NCBI GenBank assembly: GCA_016716835.1
Contig: JADJUW010000001.1
Span: forward strand, 3,190,001-3,254,000
Length of the DNA stretch: 64,000 nt
Reading direction: 5' to 3'
Origin: Myxococcales bacterium
GTDB taxonomy: Bacteria > Myxococcota_A > Polyangia > Haliangiales > Haliangiaceae
Below are positions 27,486 through 36,085 of the stretch, one piece after another. The notes beneath the pieces were generated by a model that worked only from the letters and a program-made list of their open reading frames with translations, made no database searches and had not been told where the DNA came from. The stretch's first letter is position 1; each line of letters begins with the position of its first letter. The position numbers and the translations under genes are program-made.

Positions 27486-28382
27486 ATGCCGCTGGCGACG
27501 CCACCCGATCTCGAGGGGCCGCTGGCGCCGATGAGGCAGGCCTTGGCGCTGCCGGCGGGCGCGTTGTGGCGTGCCGATGCGCGCGATCTACTCGGCTCGC
27601 TCGCCGACGCGTCGGTCGACCTCGTCATCGCCGATCCGCCCTATGCCATCGGCAAGGCGGCCTGGGACGTCTTCCCTTCGCTCGAGGCCTACGTCGAGTG
27701 GTGCGACGCGTGGTTGGCGGAGGTGCGCCGTGTGCTGCGGCCGACCGGCTCGGCCTACGTCTTTGGCTTCTCGGAGATCTTGGCCGAGATCAAGGCGCGC
27801 AGCCATCGCCGATTTGATGCCTGCAAGTGGCTTGTCTGGCACTATAAAAACAAGGCCAACCTTGGGCGCGATTGGGGTCGCTCCCACGAGTCTATCCTGC
27901 ATCTACGGCGCCACGCGTGCCGCGGCATCCATATTGATGATGTCCGAATTCCGTACAATGAGCACACGTCGCGCTATCCGCAGCGCACGCAGGCGGTGAG
28001 CTCGCAATATGCGCGTCCGGTCCGACCGGCGGCGCCGCCGCGCGGCGATGACGCGCCGCCGCAGGTCGACGTGCCGCCGGCGCGCGAGGCATGGCAGCCT
28101 CATCCGCTCGGCGCCAAGCCGCGCGACGTGCTCGAGGTCGCCACCCTGTGTAATGGCACCGCCGAGAAGACCGCGCACGTCACGCAAAAGCCCGAGGCCT
28201 TGATCGCGACGCTGATGCGCGCGTCGAGCCGCCCCGGGGAGCTCGTCGTCGATCCCTTTTGCGGCTCCGGCACCACGGCCGCGGTCGCGATGTCGCTCGG
28301 GCGACGCTTCATCGTCGGCGATGCCAGCGCGCCCTATGTCGGCGTCGCGCGCGGGCGCTTGCAGGCGCACCAAAGTAAGTGA
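27486..28382 (+). CDS. DNA methyltransferase of the DPPY class
   Basis: 298 residues from the ATG at 27486; a GTG at 27459 is also in frame. The catalytic motif VIADPPYAIGKAAWD comes first and the SAM-binding motif VVDPFCGSGTTAAVAMSLG last, the beta-class order shared with CcrM-like N6-adenine and some N4-cytosine enzymes. Between them is a target-recognition region with HVTQKPEALI, conserved in the family. No cognate endonuclease is nearby, so it is either an orphan (regulatory) methylase or separated from its partner. Divergent from the acyltransferase gene. Confidence 0.85.
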   Translation: MPLATPPDLEGPLAPMRQALALPAGALWRADARDLLGSLADASVDLVIADPPYAIGKAAWDVFPSLEAYVEWCDAWLAEVRRVLRPTGSAYVFGFSEILAEIKARSHRRFDACKWLVWHYKNKANLGRDWGRSHESILHLRRHACRGIHIDDVRIPYNEHTSRYPQRTQAVSSQYARPVRPAAPPRGDDAPPQVDVPPAREAWQPHPLGAKPRDVLEVATLCNGTAEKTAHVTQKPEALIATLMRASSRPGELVVDPFCGSGTTAAVAMSLGRRFIVGDASAPYVGVARGRLQAHQSK

Positions 28383-28461
28383 GACTGCCTCTTGCAAGTC
28401 ACTGCGCAAGTTACAACACTGCGGCCCACCACCACTACGGGGTAAGGAAAAGGAGAAAACG

Positions 28462-29049
28462 ATGGGACTATTTGGTGAACTTGCTGGACTTATGACGGGC
28501 GCGGCCGTGGGGATGATCATGATCCCCGTGACCGTGCTGCAATTTATCGCGTTCGCGTATTTTATTATTGTCGTCGACCGCCGCAACGATGCGAGCAAGA
28601 GCCGCGGCGACACGCAAGTGGGCATCAAGCTCGCGCTGCATGCCATCGGCACGCTCGGCGTCATCATCGCCAGCGCAGGCATTACCGTAATCTTGGCGTG
28701 GGCCTTGTCAGGCGGCGAGGGTGGCAAAGATATGGTCAAGAGCGGCCTGGCCATGGTGCTCGGCTCGGCAGGCTTTGTGTGGCTTACCCGCATGGCGTTG
28801 CAACAGACCAACAACGAGGCGTTTGCGCAAAGCGAGCGCTTCAGCCTCGGCGCGCTGGTCATTGGCTCGGGCATGGTGTCGATGTTCACGCTCATCGCGC
28901 TGCTCTTCATGCTTTTCTTCGAGGCAAAATGGAAGCAAGGCCCCGCGCAACTCCTCGCCGCGGCCGCGGTTTACGGCACGCTGTTTTGGTTTTCGCTTAA
29001 GTCGATGCTCGCGCGCCAAGCTGGCGCCGCGGCGTCCTATCAAGGCTGA
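28462..29049 (+). CDS. Hypothetical integral membrane protein
   Basis: 195 residues with about five membrane segments: VGMIMIPVTVLQFIAFAYFI, GTLGVIIASAGITVILAWAL, AMVLGSAGFVWL, ALVIGSGMVSMFTLIALLFM and LLAAAAVYGTLFWFSL. No family recognised. A strong AGGAGA site at 28451-28456 fixes the ATG at 28462. It stands alone between a methyltransferase and the large TPR gene. Confidence 0.7.
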   Translation: MGLFGELAGLMTGAAVGMIMIPVTVLQFIAFAYFIIVVDRRNDASKSRGDTQVGIKLALHAIGTLGVIIASAGITVILAWALSGGEGGKDMVKSGLAMVLGSAGFVWLTRMALQQTNNEAFAQSERFSLGALVIGSGMVSMFTLIALLFMLFFEAKWKQGPAQLLAAAAVYGTLFWFSLKSMLARQAGAAASYQG

Positions 29050-29120
29050 GCGTTTGTCGGCGCGTTTCCTACATCGCGCCACACATCCATAAGTAGGGCG
29101 GCTGTTCGCGTCACAATGTG

Positions 29121-29154
29121 CCGCGCGGTTAACCACGCGCAAGTGGCCGCGCGG
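29121..29154. promoter_or_regulatory. Paired CCGCGCGG octamers upstream of the large TPR gene
   Basis: Identical self-complementary octamers lie at 29121-29128 and 29147-29154, 26 bp apart start to start, with GTTAAC between. They end 14 bp before the ATG of the next gene. A repressor site or a hairpin over the ribosome-binding region are possible. GC-rich palindromes also occur by chance in this genome. Confidence 0.2.
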
Positions 29155-29168
29155 TATGATTTCCCACG

Positions 29169-32100
29169 ATGAAACAGCTCACGTGCGGCGCGTGCGGCGC
29201 GACTCAATCTTTGGCTGATGGCGACCTGCCGGCTGGCGCAAAGGAGGTCGCGTGTCAGGCCTGTGGCGTTGCGATCGCGGTGCGTCCAATTGGTTTTGGT
29301 CCTGCGCTCGCCGCCTTTGACGCCGAAGATGGCGATGGCGACGATGTCCTTGATTTGCCAGCGCCTCGGCGCGCTTCACCGTTGGCCGGCGCGCCGACTG
29401 GCGCGGGCCAACCGCTGCCATCGCTCGGTCTTGAGCTCGATGCCTTGCAGGAATTGCCAACCGTCAACGAGGCACCTGCTAGCAACAAGACCGCGTTCGG
29501 CATCGCGACGGGGCCTGCGCCGCGCGATATGGGTGATTTGCCCGCACCGAAAACTGCCAAGACGGGCTTGTCGGCGCTCGCAGGCCTAGGCGATCTCCCC
29601 GCGCCCAAAGGGCCGGCCGCCGCGAGTGGACCGTTTGGCGACCTGCCCGCGCCCAAAGGCCCCGTCGGCAGCGGTGGACCGTTCGGCGATCTGCCCGCGC
29701 CCAAAGGCCCGGTCGGCAGCGGCGGACCCTTCGGCGATTTGCCCGCACCCAAGGGTCCCGTTGGTGGCGCATTTGGCGACTTGCCGGCGCCCAAGGGTCC
29801 CGTTGGTGGTGCGTTTGGAAATTTGCCGACGCCCAAAGGTCCAGTCGGGGGCGGAGGCATTGCCGATTTGCCCGCGCCTAAGGGTCCCGCCGGCGCTTTT
29901 GCCGATCTGCCGGCACCTAAGGCGCCAGCCGCCGCGCCGCCGCTCAATCTCGGCCACGCCGCGCTCGACATGCTGGATCTGCCAAGCCCAGCCGCGCCTG
30001 CCGCCAATTCGTTAACCCCAAAGCTCGAACAGGGCCTCACCGCCAAGCCGTCCGATCTTTTTGCGGATCTGCCACTGCCATCGCCCGCGGCGCCGCCGAA
30101 GGTAGCCAGTGGCGCGAGCCTCGATCTGCTCGGTGACTTGCCCAAGCCAATCTCGACGCACGCACCAAGCAGCGGAGGCGGCAAGGCGCTAGATCTCGAC
30201 GATCTAGATCTGGAACAACCAAGTACGCCTGCCGCCACCGCTGGGGGCAAGGCCGAGCCGCTTGCACCGCCCCCGATCGCCAAACCCGCCGCGGGCGCCG
30301 CCGTGCCAAACCTCGACTTGGGTGATTTTGGCGGCCTCGATTTGCCAAGCAGCAGCGCGAGCTCGAGCAGCCAACCAAGTCAGCGTGCAGCCGCGGCCCA
30401 ATCGGTGTCTGATGCGATGGCCTCAAATGCCGCCGCCGCGGCGTCCGGCGCGTCTGGCGCGTCGGTCACTGAGGGTCGCAACAAGACCGAAGTAGATTTC
30501 GGCACCTCGACCGACGACCTCGACCTCTCGCTTGGCAGCGACAAACAGGCCGCGCCTGCCTTTGGCATGCCGAGCAGCTCAACTAAATCCTCGGCCCCCG
30601 CGGCGAACCCCGACGGCCCTGCGACAAAAATTGATATTTCGTCAAAGAAAAGCAAGGGCGAGCTTACCAAGCGCGCCAAGCTCATCGCGGTCGGCGTGGG
30701 CGTTGCGGTGCTGCTCGTGATCAGCGGTGGGATCTACGGCTATCTCAAGTGGTCAGCGGCTAAGGAGCTCGAAACCAAGATCGCCAATCTGCTGGTGGAC
30801 GCCCGCACCGAGCTGTCGCGCGGCAATACCGGTCATTGGGATAAGGCGGTGACCATTGCGAACGAAGTGCTCGCGCTACAACCAAACAATTCCGACGCGC
30901 TCGGCATCGCGGCGCAAGGCTTGCTCGCCGGTTATCTCGATGAAGGGGTTGATGGCGCGCGCAGGCTCGGTCAGGTCAAGAACCTGATTGCCAAGATGGG
31001 CACCGCCAAAGGCAACGACGTCGAAATGGCGCAGGCGCTCAAATTGCTTGCGCTCGATACCGGCCAAGGTGAACGCGCGTTGCAACGGCTCGAGACCGTG
31101 GTGGCGGCTGATCCAGGCAACAAGCAGGTGGCCTTGTATCAAGGCTGGGCGTATCTGTCGGCGCGCAAGTGGAAGGCCGCACAAGTCGCGTTTGAGCGCT
31201 CGCTGGCCGCCGCGCCCGAACGCCAAATACCCGAACTCATCGGCCGCGCCGAAGCCAAGGCCATGCTCGGCGATCGGGAAGGCGCGCGCGCTGATTACGC
31301 CAAGGTGCTGGAAAAAGATAAGGACCATATCGGCGCGCAGGTAGGCCTCGCCGCCGCGATGCCGCCGTCTGATTACGCGCGTCGCGAATCAGATCTCGTC
31401 GCGCTCTTGGCGCGGCCTGACATCGAAAAGGCCGATGCTCGCGCCGTGCTCAAGGCGTGGGGCCTGGCCGCCGACGAAGCGCTGCGCGCCGGCCGCCTCG
31501 AGGTCGCCGCCGATCGCTATCGCAAGGCGCTGGCGATCTCGGGTGACGATTTTGCGGCGACGCTTGGCCTTGCCAAGCTCGCGTTGCGACAAGACCGCGT
31601 CGACGAGGCCGAACGCCAGGTGTTGCGCGCGCTCGACCGCGACAAGGCCGATATTGCGGCGCGCATGTTGCACGTCGAAGTGCTCATCGCCAAGGGCAAC
31701 CCCAACGAGGCCCGCGGCGTTATGGACAACCTAATCGCCGATGCGAACGCGACGACCAATGCCAGCATCAAGAGCCGCGTCTTGGTTTTGCGCGGCGAAA
31801 TGCTCGAGGCCGAGGGCGGCAAGCCCGACGACGTCATCGCGCTCTATCAGGAGGCCGTCGCCACCGCCGAAACCGGCGACTACGGCCCACCTGTCGCGGC
31901 TGCCAACGGGCTAGGCAGACTCGCCGCCAAGGCCGACGCCGAAAAGCAACCCGAGCTCGCCAAGCAATATCGCGCCAAGGCCGAAGAATTCTTAACCGCC
32001 ATCTCGAGCCTCGCCAACAACGATCCGGCGACGGCGCTCACGCTGGGCGTCGCCTATACCACCACCGGCGCGCCCGCGCGCGGCGAGGAATGGTTGCGCA

Positions 32101-33146
32101 AGGCGCTCGCCTCGCGCCCCGGCGACATCGAAACAAACTTTCAATTAGCGGTCGCGCTGTCGCGCCAGGGCAAGCGGCAAGAGGCCATCAACGTCTTCGC
32201 CAAGACCTTCGCGATGGACGGCTCGCGGCTCGACGTCGGGCTGCAATACGCGCTCGAGCTCGAGGCGGCAGCGCGCGATGGCGAGGCGGGCGATCTCTAC
32301 GCTAAGCTCGTATCGTCGCGCGACGTAACGCTCGACATTCGCGCGCGCGCGGGGCGCTTTTGGGCGCGCCAAGGCGACATAGACAAGGCCAAGGAGCAAG
32401 GCGATCAAATTCTCGAGGTTGCGCCCGAATACCCCGCGGGCCTCTTTCTCAAGGCCGAAGGCCTGCTCAAGGCTGGCAAGCTCGACGAGGCGCGCCGCTT
32501 CTTCACGCGCGCCAGCGATGAAGATGGCGAGGCGCAATACTTTGACGGACTGGGACGCGCCTGCGAAGCGCTCGGCGCCGATGGCGACCTTCGCTACAAG
32601 GACGAAGCCATTCGCGCCTATGGCAAGGCCTCGGAGATCGATCCAAAAATGTTTAACTCGCTGTCGGGCCTGGGTCGCCTGCACCTCGAGCGCGTCGCCT
32701 TTGAGAAGGCGCTCGTGGCATATACGGCCGCCGAGACGCTGCTGCCGAGTGATCCCGGGGTGCTGTTTGGCAAGGGGGCGGCGCTGCAAGGCCTGCGTCG
32801 TTATCAAGACGCGCTGGCGGCGCTGACCAAGGCCGTGGCCATCACGCCGACCGCGGATGCGTATTACAAGATCGCCCAGGTCAATCGCGATCTCGAGCGC
32901 ACCGCCGCGTCCGCCTCCGCGCTGAGCAGCGCGACGCGCATGGGCATCGAGCAGGAGACCAAGACCGGCAAGAAGGTCGAATGGTTGTCCGAAGCCATGT
33001 GGATGTCGGGCTTCCTTGAAAACCAGCTCGGCAACGACGCGTCCGCGTGTCGCGCGTGGAAACTCTTTATCGCGCGCAACCCCACCGAGAAGGCTCGCGT
33101 CACAGAGGCCACGCGCACCATGATGGGCTTTCGCGGCTGTCTGTAG
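29169..33146 (+). CDS. Large zinc-ribbon, DLPAPK-repeat, TPR membrane protein
   Basis: 1325 residues. Residues ~6-36 are a zinc ribbon (CGACG and CQACG pairs), followed by a ~450-residue Pro/Ala/Gly-rich region holding nine exact or near copies of DLPAPK spaced ~10-20 residues. One membrane segment (LIAVGVGVAVLLVISGGIYG) lies near residue 505, and ~800 residues of TPR-like helical repeats outside the cytoplasm follow (for example QVALYQGWAYLSARKWKAAQ). The design is like large TPR envelope proteins of myxobacterial gliding/polarity systems, but I cannot assign it to a named Agl/Glt protein. It is probably a scaffold crossing the inner membrane. The gene appears monocistronic. The frame is intact over 4 kb. 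Confidence 0.8.
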   Translation: MKQLTCGACGATQSLADGDLPAGAKEVACQACGVAIAVRPIGFGPALAAFDAEDGDGDDVLDLPAPRRASPLAGAPTGAGQPLPSLGLELDALQELPTVNEAPASNKTAFGIATGPAPRDMGDLPAPKTAKTGLSALAGLGDLPAPKGPAAASGPFGDLPAPKGPVGSGGPFGDLPAPKGPVGSGGPFGDLPAPKGPVGGAFGDLPAPKGPVGGAFGNLPTPKGPVGGGGIADLPAPKGPAGAFADLPAPKAPAAAPPLNLGHAALDMLDLPSPAAPAANSLTPKLEQGLTAKPSDLFADLPLPSPAAPPKVASGASLDLLGDLPKPISTHAPSSGGGKALDLDDLDLEQPSTPAATAGGKAEPLAPPPIAKPAAGAAVPNLDLGDFGGLDLPSSSASSSSQPSQRAAAAQSVSDAMASNAAAAASGASGASVTEGRNKTEVDFGTSTDDLDLSLGSDKQAAPAFGMPSSSTKSSAPAANPDGPATKIDISSKKSKGELTKRAKLIAVGVGVAVLLVISGGIYGYLKWSAAKELETKIANLLVDARTELSRGNTGHWDKAVTIANEVLALQPNNSDALGIAAQGLLAGYLDEGVDGARRLGQVKNLIAKMGTAKGNDVEMAQALKLLALDTGQGERALQRLETVVAADPGNKQVALYQGWAYLSARKWKAAQVAFERSLAAAPERQIPELIGRAEAKAMLGDREGARADYAKVLEKDKDHIGAQVGLAAAMPPSDYARRESDLVALLARPDIEKADARAVLKAWGLAADEALRAGRLEVAADRYRKALAISGDDFAATLGLAKLALRQDRVDEAERQVLRALDRDKADIAARMLHVEVLIAKGNPNEARGVMDNLIADANATTNASIKSRVLVLRGEMLEAEGGKPDDVIALYQEAVATAETGDYGPPVAAANGLGRLAAKADAEKQPELAKQYRAKAEEFLTAISSLANNDPATALTLGVAYTTTGAPARGEEWLRKALASRPGDIETNFQLAVALSRQGKRQEAINVFAKTFAMDGSRLDVGLQYALELEAAARDGEAGDLYAKLVSSRDVTLDIRARAGRFWARQGDIDKAKEQGDQILEVAPEYPAGLFLKAEGLLKAGKLDEARRFFTRASDEDGEAQYFDGLGRACEALGADGDLRYKDEAIRAYGKASEIDPKMFNSLSGLGRLHLERVAFEKALVAYTAAETLLPSDPGVLFGKGAALQGLRRYQDALAALTKAVAITPTADAYYKIAQVNRDLERTAASASALSSATRMGIEQETKTGKKVEWLSEAMWMSGFLENQLGNDASACRAWKLFIARNPTEKARVTEATRTMMGFRGCL

Positions 33147-33206
33147 TCGCCCGCCGTGCGGCCGCGCGAGGAATAGATCTGGGCCGCGAACGTTGGTAGG
33201 CTCTAG

Positions 33207-34052
33207 ATGCGCGTGCATACGTCATTTGCCGCCCTTTGGCGCCGCCATGTTCCCTTCGCCATACGGCAAGAAATCGCGCGTGCGCGGCATGTCCCGCGAT
33301 ATCTCTGGCCGCGGCTGCATGCCACGCGCGTGTCACATCTAGATGACTTGCCGGTGGTCCTTGCCGCGCATCAGTCGCCGCTCAGGCGCGACTCGATGGC
33401 TAGCGCGTACGACCCCGCGTTGCAACGCGCCAAGGAGGCCAACGTCCGCGAAACGGTACGCCGCCTTGGTGGCGCGCTGCTCGCCCCTGGCGACGTGTTT
33501 TCGTATCACTGGTATGTTGGCCGCCCGACGTGGCTGGGCGGCTACCGCTATGGGTTGCAGCTACGCAATGAGGCGCCGAGCAAGGGCATCGGCGGCGGCA
33601 GCTGCCAGGTAACCAACCTGCTTTACTACCTCGCGGTCATCGCGGGCCTGGAAATTGTCGAACGCCATCGCCACGGTGTCGATCTGTTTCCCGACGATCA
33701 CCGCACGGTGCCGTTTGGCTGCGGCGCCACCGTTTATTACAACTACGCCGATTTACGGTTGCGCAATCCGCACCCGTTCCCCGTCGCGCTACATCTCTTT
33801 ATTCGAGATGGCGTGCTTCACGGGGAGGTGCGCGCTCGCAGCGAGGGCCGCTACCGCTACCGCATCGAAGAGACCGATCATCGCTTTGAACTCCGCGCCT
33901 CGGGTTGGTTTCGTTACAATGTCTTATGGCGCCTGGTGGAAACGCCTGACGGCACGCAGGTCCGCCGTGAGCTGCTGGCGCAAAACGTCGCGCGCTGCCT
34001 TTACGTCCCGGGAGGCGACCACTTGCTGCCCGCCACGACCTCCTCGACGTGA
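33207..34052 (+). CDS. VanW-family protein
   Basis: 281 residues. The VanW core is clear: LGGALLAPGDVFSYHWYVG, GIGGGSCQVTNLLYYLAVIA, GLEIVERHRHG, and VYYNYADLRLRN. VanW proteins are found with vancomycin-resistance genes and widely elsewhere; their biochemical role is unknown, and no van ligase is nearby here. No signal peptide is visible. It ends 136 bp before the tRNA cluster. Confidence 0.85.
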   Translation: MRVHTSFAALWRRHVPFAIRQEIARARHVPRYLWPRLHATRVSHLDDLPVVLAAHQSPLRRDSMASAYDPALQRAKEANVRETVRRLGGALLAPGDVFSYHWYVGRPTWLGGYRYGLQLRNEAPSKGIGGGSCQVTNLLYYLAVIAGLEIVERHRHGVDLFPDDHRTVPFGCGATVYYNYADLRLRNPHPFPVALHLFIRDGVLHGEVRARSEGRYRYRIEETDHRFELRASGWFRYNVLWRLVETPDGTQVRRELLAQNVARCLYVPGGDHLLPATTSST

Positions 34053-34131
34053 CACCAGCGGCGCGCGGGCACTCCCTTGGCTACCGCCGCCCCGGCGCGC
34101 CGCAAAACGGGCCGATAACCCGTGCCACCGC

Positions 34132-34159
34132 TTTACATCATGGAAACGATCCATATATT
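34132..34159 (+). promoter_or_regulatory. Likely promoter of tRNA-Ser(UGA)
   Basis: TTTACA (34132-34137) and TATATT (34154-34159), 16 bp apart, each one base from consensus, in a locally AT-rich spot. Transcription would begin near 34166, about 20 nt before the tRNA. Confidence 0.5.
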
Positions 34160-34188
34160 AACGCCCTGCCGTAGGGGCGAAACCACCT

Positions 34189-34275
<87 letters not shown>

Positions 34276-34409
34276 CGGAACTCACCTTTGCCTTCCCCCG
34301 CGGCGTTCTCTGACAATCGCATAGCCTAGCAAAACACGCAGATTGGCGTGGCGCATCACCTACGATGCGTTGCGCCTGATTGTGGATTTAGTTAATAATT
34401 CCATGGTCT

Positions 34410-34497
<88 letters not shown>

Positions 34498-34612
34498 CAA
34501 AGTTCTGATTCTCGCTACAAATGGTTTCGCCTCGCTCGCAATTAACAGGCGTGGCGGGTATTAGGCAGGCGTCTCAACCAGGCAAGTTGGTTGCCGAGAG
34601 ACGCGAGTATTT

Positions 34613-34685
34613 GGTTCCGTAGCTCAATGGATAGAGCACCGGCCTACGAAGCCGGGGGTTGGAGGTTCGAGCCCTCCCGGTACCA
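34613..34685 (+). tRNA. tRNA-Arg (anticodon ACG)
   Basis: 73-nt class I cloverleaf. Acceptor GGTTCCG pairs with CGGTACC, with a U-U mismatch at the fourth pair. The anticodon arm CCGGC-CTACGAA-GCCGG gives ACG, whose A34 is edited to inosine by TadA to read CGU/CGC/CGA. Discriminator A, CCA not encoded. The tadA start codon is 5 nt downstream. Confidence 0.93.
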
Positions 34686-34690
34686 CGATT

Positions 34691-35176
34691 GTGAACAAAG
34701 CGCTGGCCACCGCCCAGGATGAGGCCTTTATGCAGCTCGCGCTCATTGAGGCGCAGGCGGCGGGCGACATCGGCGATGTGCCTGTGGGCAGCGTCGTGGT
34801 CATCGACGGCGTCGTCATTGGGCGCGGCCGCAATCGCCGCGAGGAGCGCGGCGACCCGACGGCGCATGCCGAATGCGAAGCGCTGCGCGAGGCCGCGGCG
34901 GCGCTCGGTTCGTGGCGCGTCGAAGGAACGTTATACGTTACGCAGGAGCCGTGCACGATGTGCGCCGGCGCCATCGTCAACGCCAGAGTCAAGCGCTTGG
35001 TCTATGGCTGCGACAATCCCAACGCTGGCGGCGTCACGTCATTATTTGCGATTCCAAGCGACGCGCGGCTTAACCACCGCGTCAGCGAGATTATCGGCGG
35101 CGTGCTCGCCGATACGTGCGCTCGTACGCTGAAAGAATTTTTCGCTAAACTGCGCCAGGGTCCCGCCTACAAGTAG
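34691..35176 (+). CDS. tadA: tRNA-specific adenosine deaminase TadA
   Basis: 161 residues from a GTG. It deaminates A34 of tRNA-Arg(ACG) to inosine in the cytoplasm. The zinc/catalytic motif THAECEAL (as AHAEC) supplies His and Glu; PCTMCAGAIVNARV supplies the two Cys. FNHxxxV-type tRNA contacts are seen as LNHRVSEIIGG. It begins 5 nt after the gene for its substrate tRNA, so the two probably share a transcript that is cut at the tRNA 3' end. tRNA-Ser genes lie on both sides. Confidence 0.95.
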   Translation: MNKALATAQDEAFMQLALIEAQAAGDIGDVPVGSVVVIDGVVIGRGRNRREERGDPTAHAECEALREAAAALGSWRVEGTLYVTQEPCTMCAGAIVNARVKRLVYGCDNPNAGGVTSLFAIPSDARLNHRVSEIIGGVLADTCARTLKEFFAKLRQGPAYK

Positions 35177-35291
35177 CTTGCCCGGTTGGCATTTCGCTCG
35201 CGGTTCGCCGGTTGCGCGCTGGTTGGCTGCCGACCGTTAATTTTTGCAGTTTGGTAAGTAAGTTTGGTTTGGTTGGTTCCCGTTAGTTTCT

Positions 35292-35377
35292 GGAGAAGTG
35301 TCCGAGTGGTCGATGGTGCCTGATTCGAAATCAGGTGTACGAAAGTACCGAGGGTTCGAATCCCTCCTTCTCCTCCA
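35292..35377 (+). tRNA. tRNA-Ser (anticodon CGA)
   Basis: Class II cloverleaf. Acceptor GGAGAAG pairs with CTTCTCC; the anticodon arm CCTGA-TTCGAAA-TCAGG gives CGA. Long variable arm, T loop TTCGAAT. The discriminator is T rather than the usual G, and CCA is encoded (35375-35377). Antisense frames here give the well-known spurious DSNPRYF-type peptides. Confidence 0.95.
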
Positions 35378-35432
35378 ATATTGAATCGGCACATACATGC
35401 CGACCCGAAGCATGCAGCGCTGCCGTAAATGC

Positions 35433-35540
35433 ATGAGCGAAGTCAGCTTGCGAGAGGTCAAGGAAGCAAGGTGAGGCGATGAGGAGTTACCTCTTTTTAC
35501 CCAGAGGGTAATGACGAATCGCCAAGCCACCGCTGACGCC
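35433..35540 (+). repeat. Structured inter-tRNA repeat, copy 1
   Basis: A 108-bp unit that recurs 130 bp later. The first ~30 bp share only ATGAGCGAAG; the next 40 are identical between copies (GAGGTCAAGGAAGCAAGGTG then AGGCGATGAGGAGTTACCTC). It contains GGCGAT/ATCGCC as a middle stem and GTTACCTCT/AGAGGGTAAT as an inner hairpin that is longer than in copy 2. No coding sense: the antisense frame is open only because the two copies and the tRNAs happen to lack stops. Confidence 0.75.
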
Positions 35541-35562
35541 TCGGATTCTGTAGTCTGTATGT

Positions 35563-35678
35563 ATGAGCGAAGCTGGATTGGTTGAGGTCAAGGAAGCAAG
35601 GTGAGGCGATGAGGAGTTACCTCCCTGGTAATGACGAATCGCCGAGCCGCCGCTGACGCCGAGATCAACCAATCCAGC
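35563..35678 (+). ncRNA. Structured inter-tRNA repeat, copy 2 (candidate structured RNA)
   Basis: Nested pairing: a perfect 14-bp outer stem (GCTGGATTGGTTGA 35572-35585 with TCAACCAATCCAGC 35665-35678), a middle stem GGCGAT (35605-35610) with ATCGCC (35638-35643), and an inner hairpin GTTACC (35616-35621) with GGTAAT (35627-35632). It is 10 nt shorter in the inner loop than copy 1. It ends 9 nt before tRNA-Ser(GGA). It may be a stable by-product of tRNA processing or an independent small RNA; function unknown. Confidence 0.5.
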
Positions 35679-35686
35679 GAGCGAAT

Positions 35687-35771
35687 GGAGAGGTGACCGA
35701 GTGGCCGAAGGTGTACGATTGGAAATCGTATGTATCGAAAGGTACCGAGGGTTCGAATCCCTCTCTCTCCT
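35687..35771 (+). tRNA. tRNA-Ser (anticodon GGA)
   Basis: Class II cloverleaf. Acceptor GGAGAGG pairs with TCTCTCC (one G-U); the anticodon arm TACGA-TTGGAAA-TCGTA gives GGA. Long variable arm, T loop TTCGAAT, discriminator T, CCA not encoded. With UGA, CGA and GCU genes nearby, four distinct serine anticodons are encoded within 1.6 kb. Confidence 0.95.
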
Positions 35772-35879
35772 CGAGGGCAAAGCGACCGCAAGTCCACGAG
35801 ATTTTGCGGTAAAGCCAACAGCACGTAAAAAAGTGGCGATTGGTTTTTGCCGGGTGTTTTGCAAGTGGTATATGCGACT

Positions 35880-35963
35880 TGGTCCTGGGTGACACGACGC
35901 CTGTGAACTCCGCCAGATCCGGAAGGAAGCAACGGTAGCGGGAAGAGTGGGTATCCAGGGCCA
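35880..35963 (+). ncRNA. ffs: Signal recognition particle RNA (4.5S type)
   Basis: About 84 nt. The SRP domain IV core is plain: CCAGATCCGGAAGGAAGCAA, with the GGAA tetraloop and the asymmetric loop bound by Ffh. The ends pair as GGTCCTGG with CCAGGGCC to form one long hairpin of the small bacterial type. It pairs with Ffh to target membrane proteins. It sits between tRNA-Ser and the kinase/dnaX genes, the same place as scr in Bacillus. Confidence 0.93.
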
Positions 35964-36085
35964 CTACTATTTTGTCGGGTTGCTGACGATTCGCCGCAAA
36001 ACGCCGCGAAGCGCAAAGAATGACTCGCCGGCGTCCGCCCATCTGACGTAAATTGGCCGCGACGTCATCGCGGCGTCGGGCAGCC

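Noticed and set aside
33207..34052. Vancomycin-resistance locus on the basis of vanW
   Set aside because: No vanA/B ligase, vanH or vanX genes are nearby; VanW-domain proteins are common outside resistance clusters.
35167..36016. Reverse-strand frames through the tRNA-Ser genes (DSNPRYF, GIRTLGTF, NSSSPHLAS peptides)
   Set aside because: These are antisense translations of tRNA-Ser and of the structured repeat, a known source of false genes.
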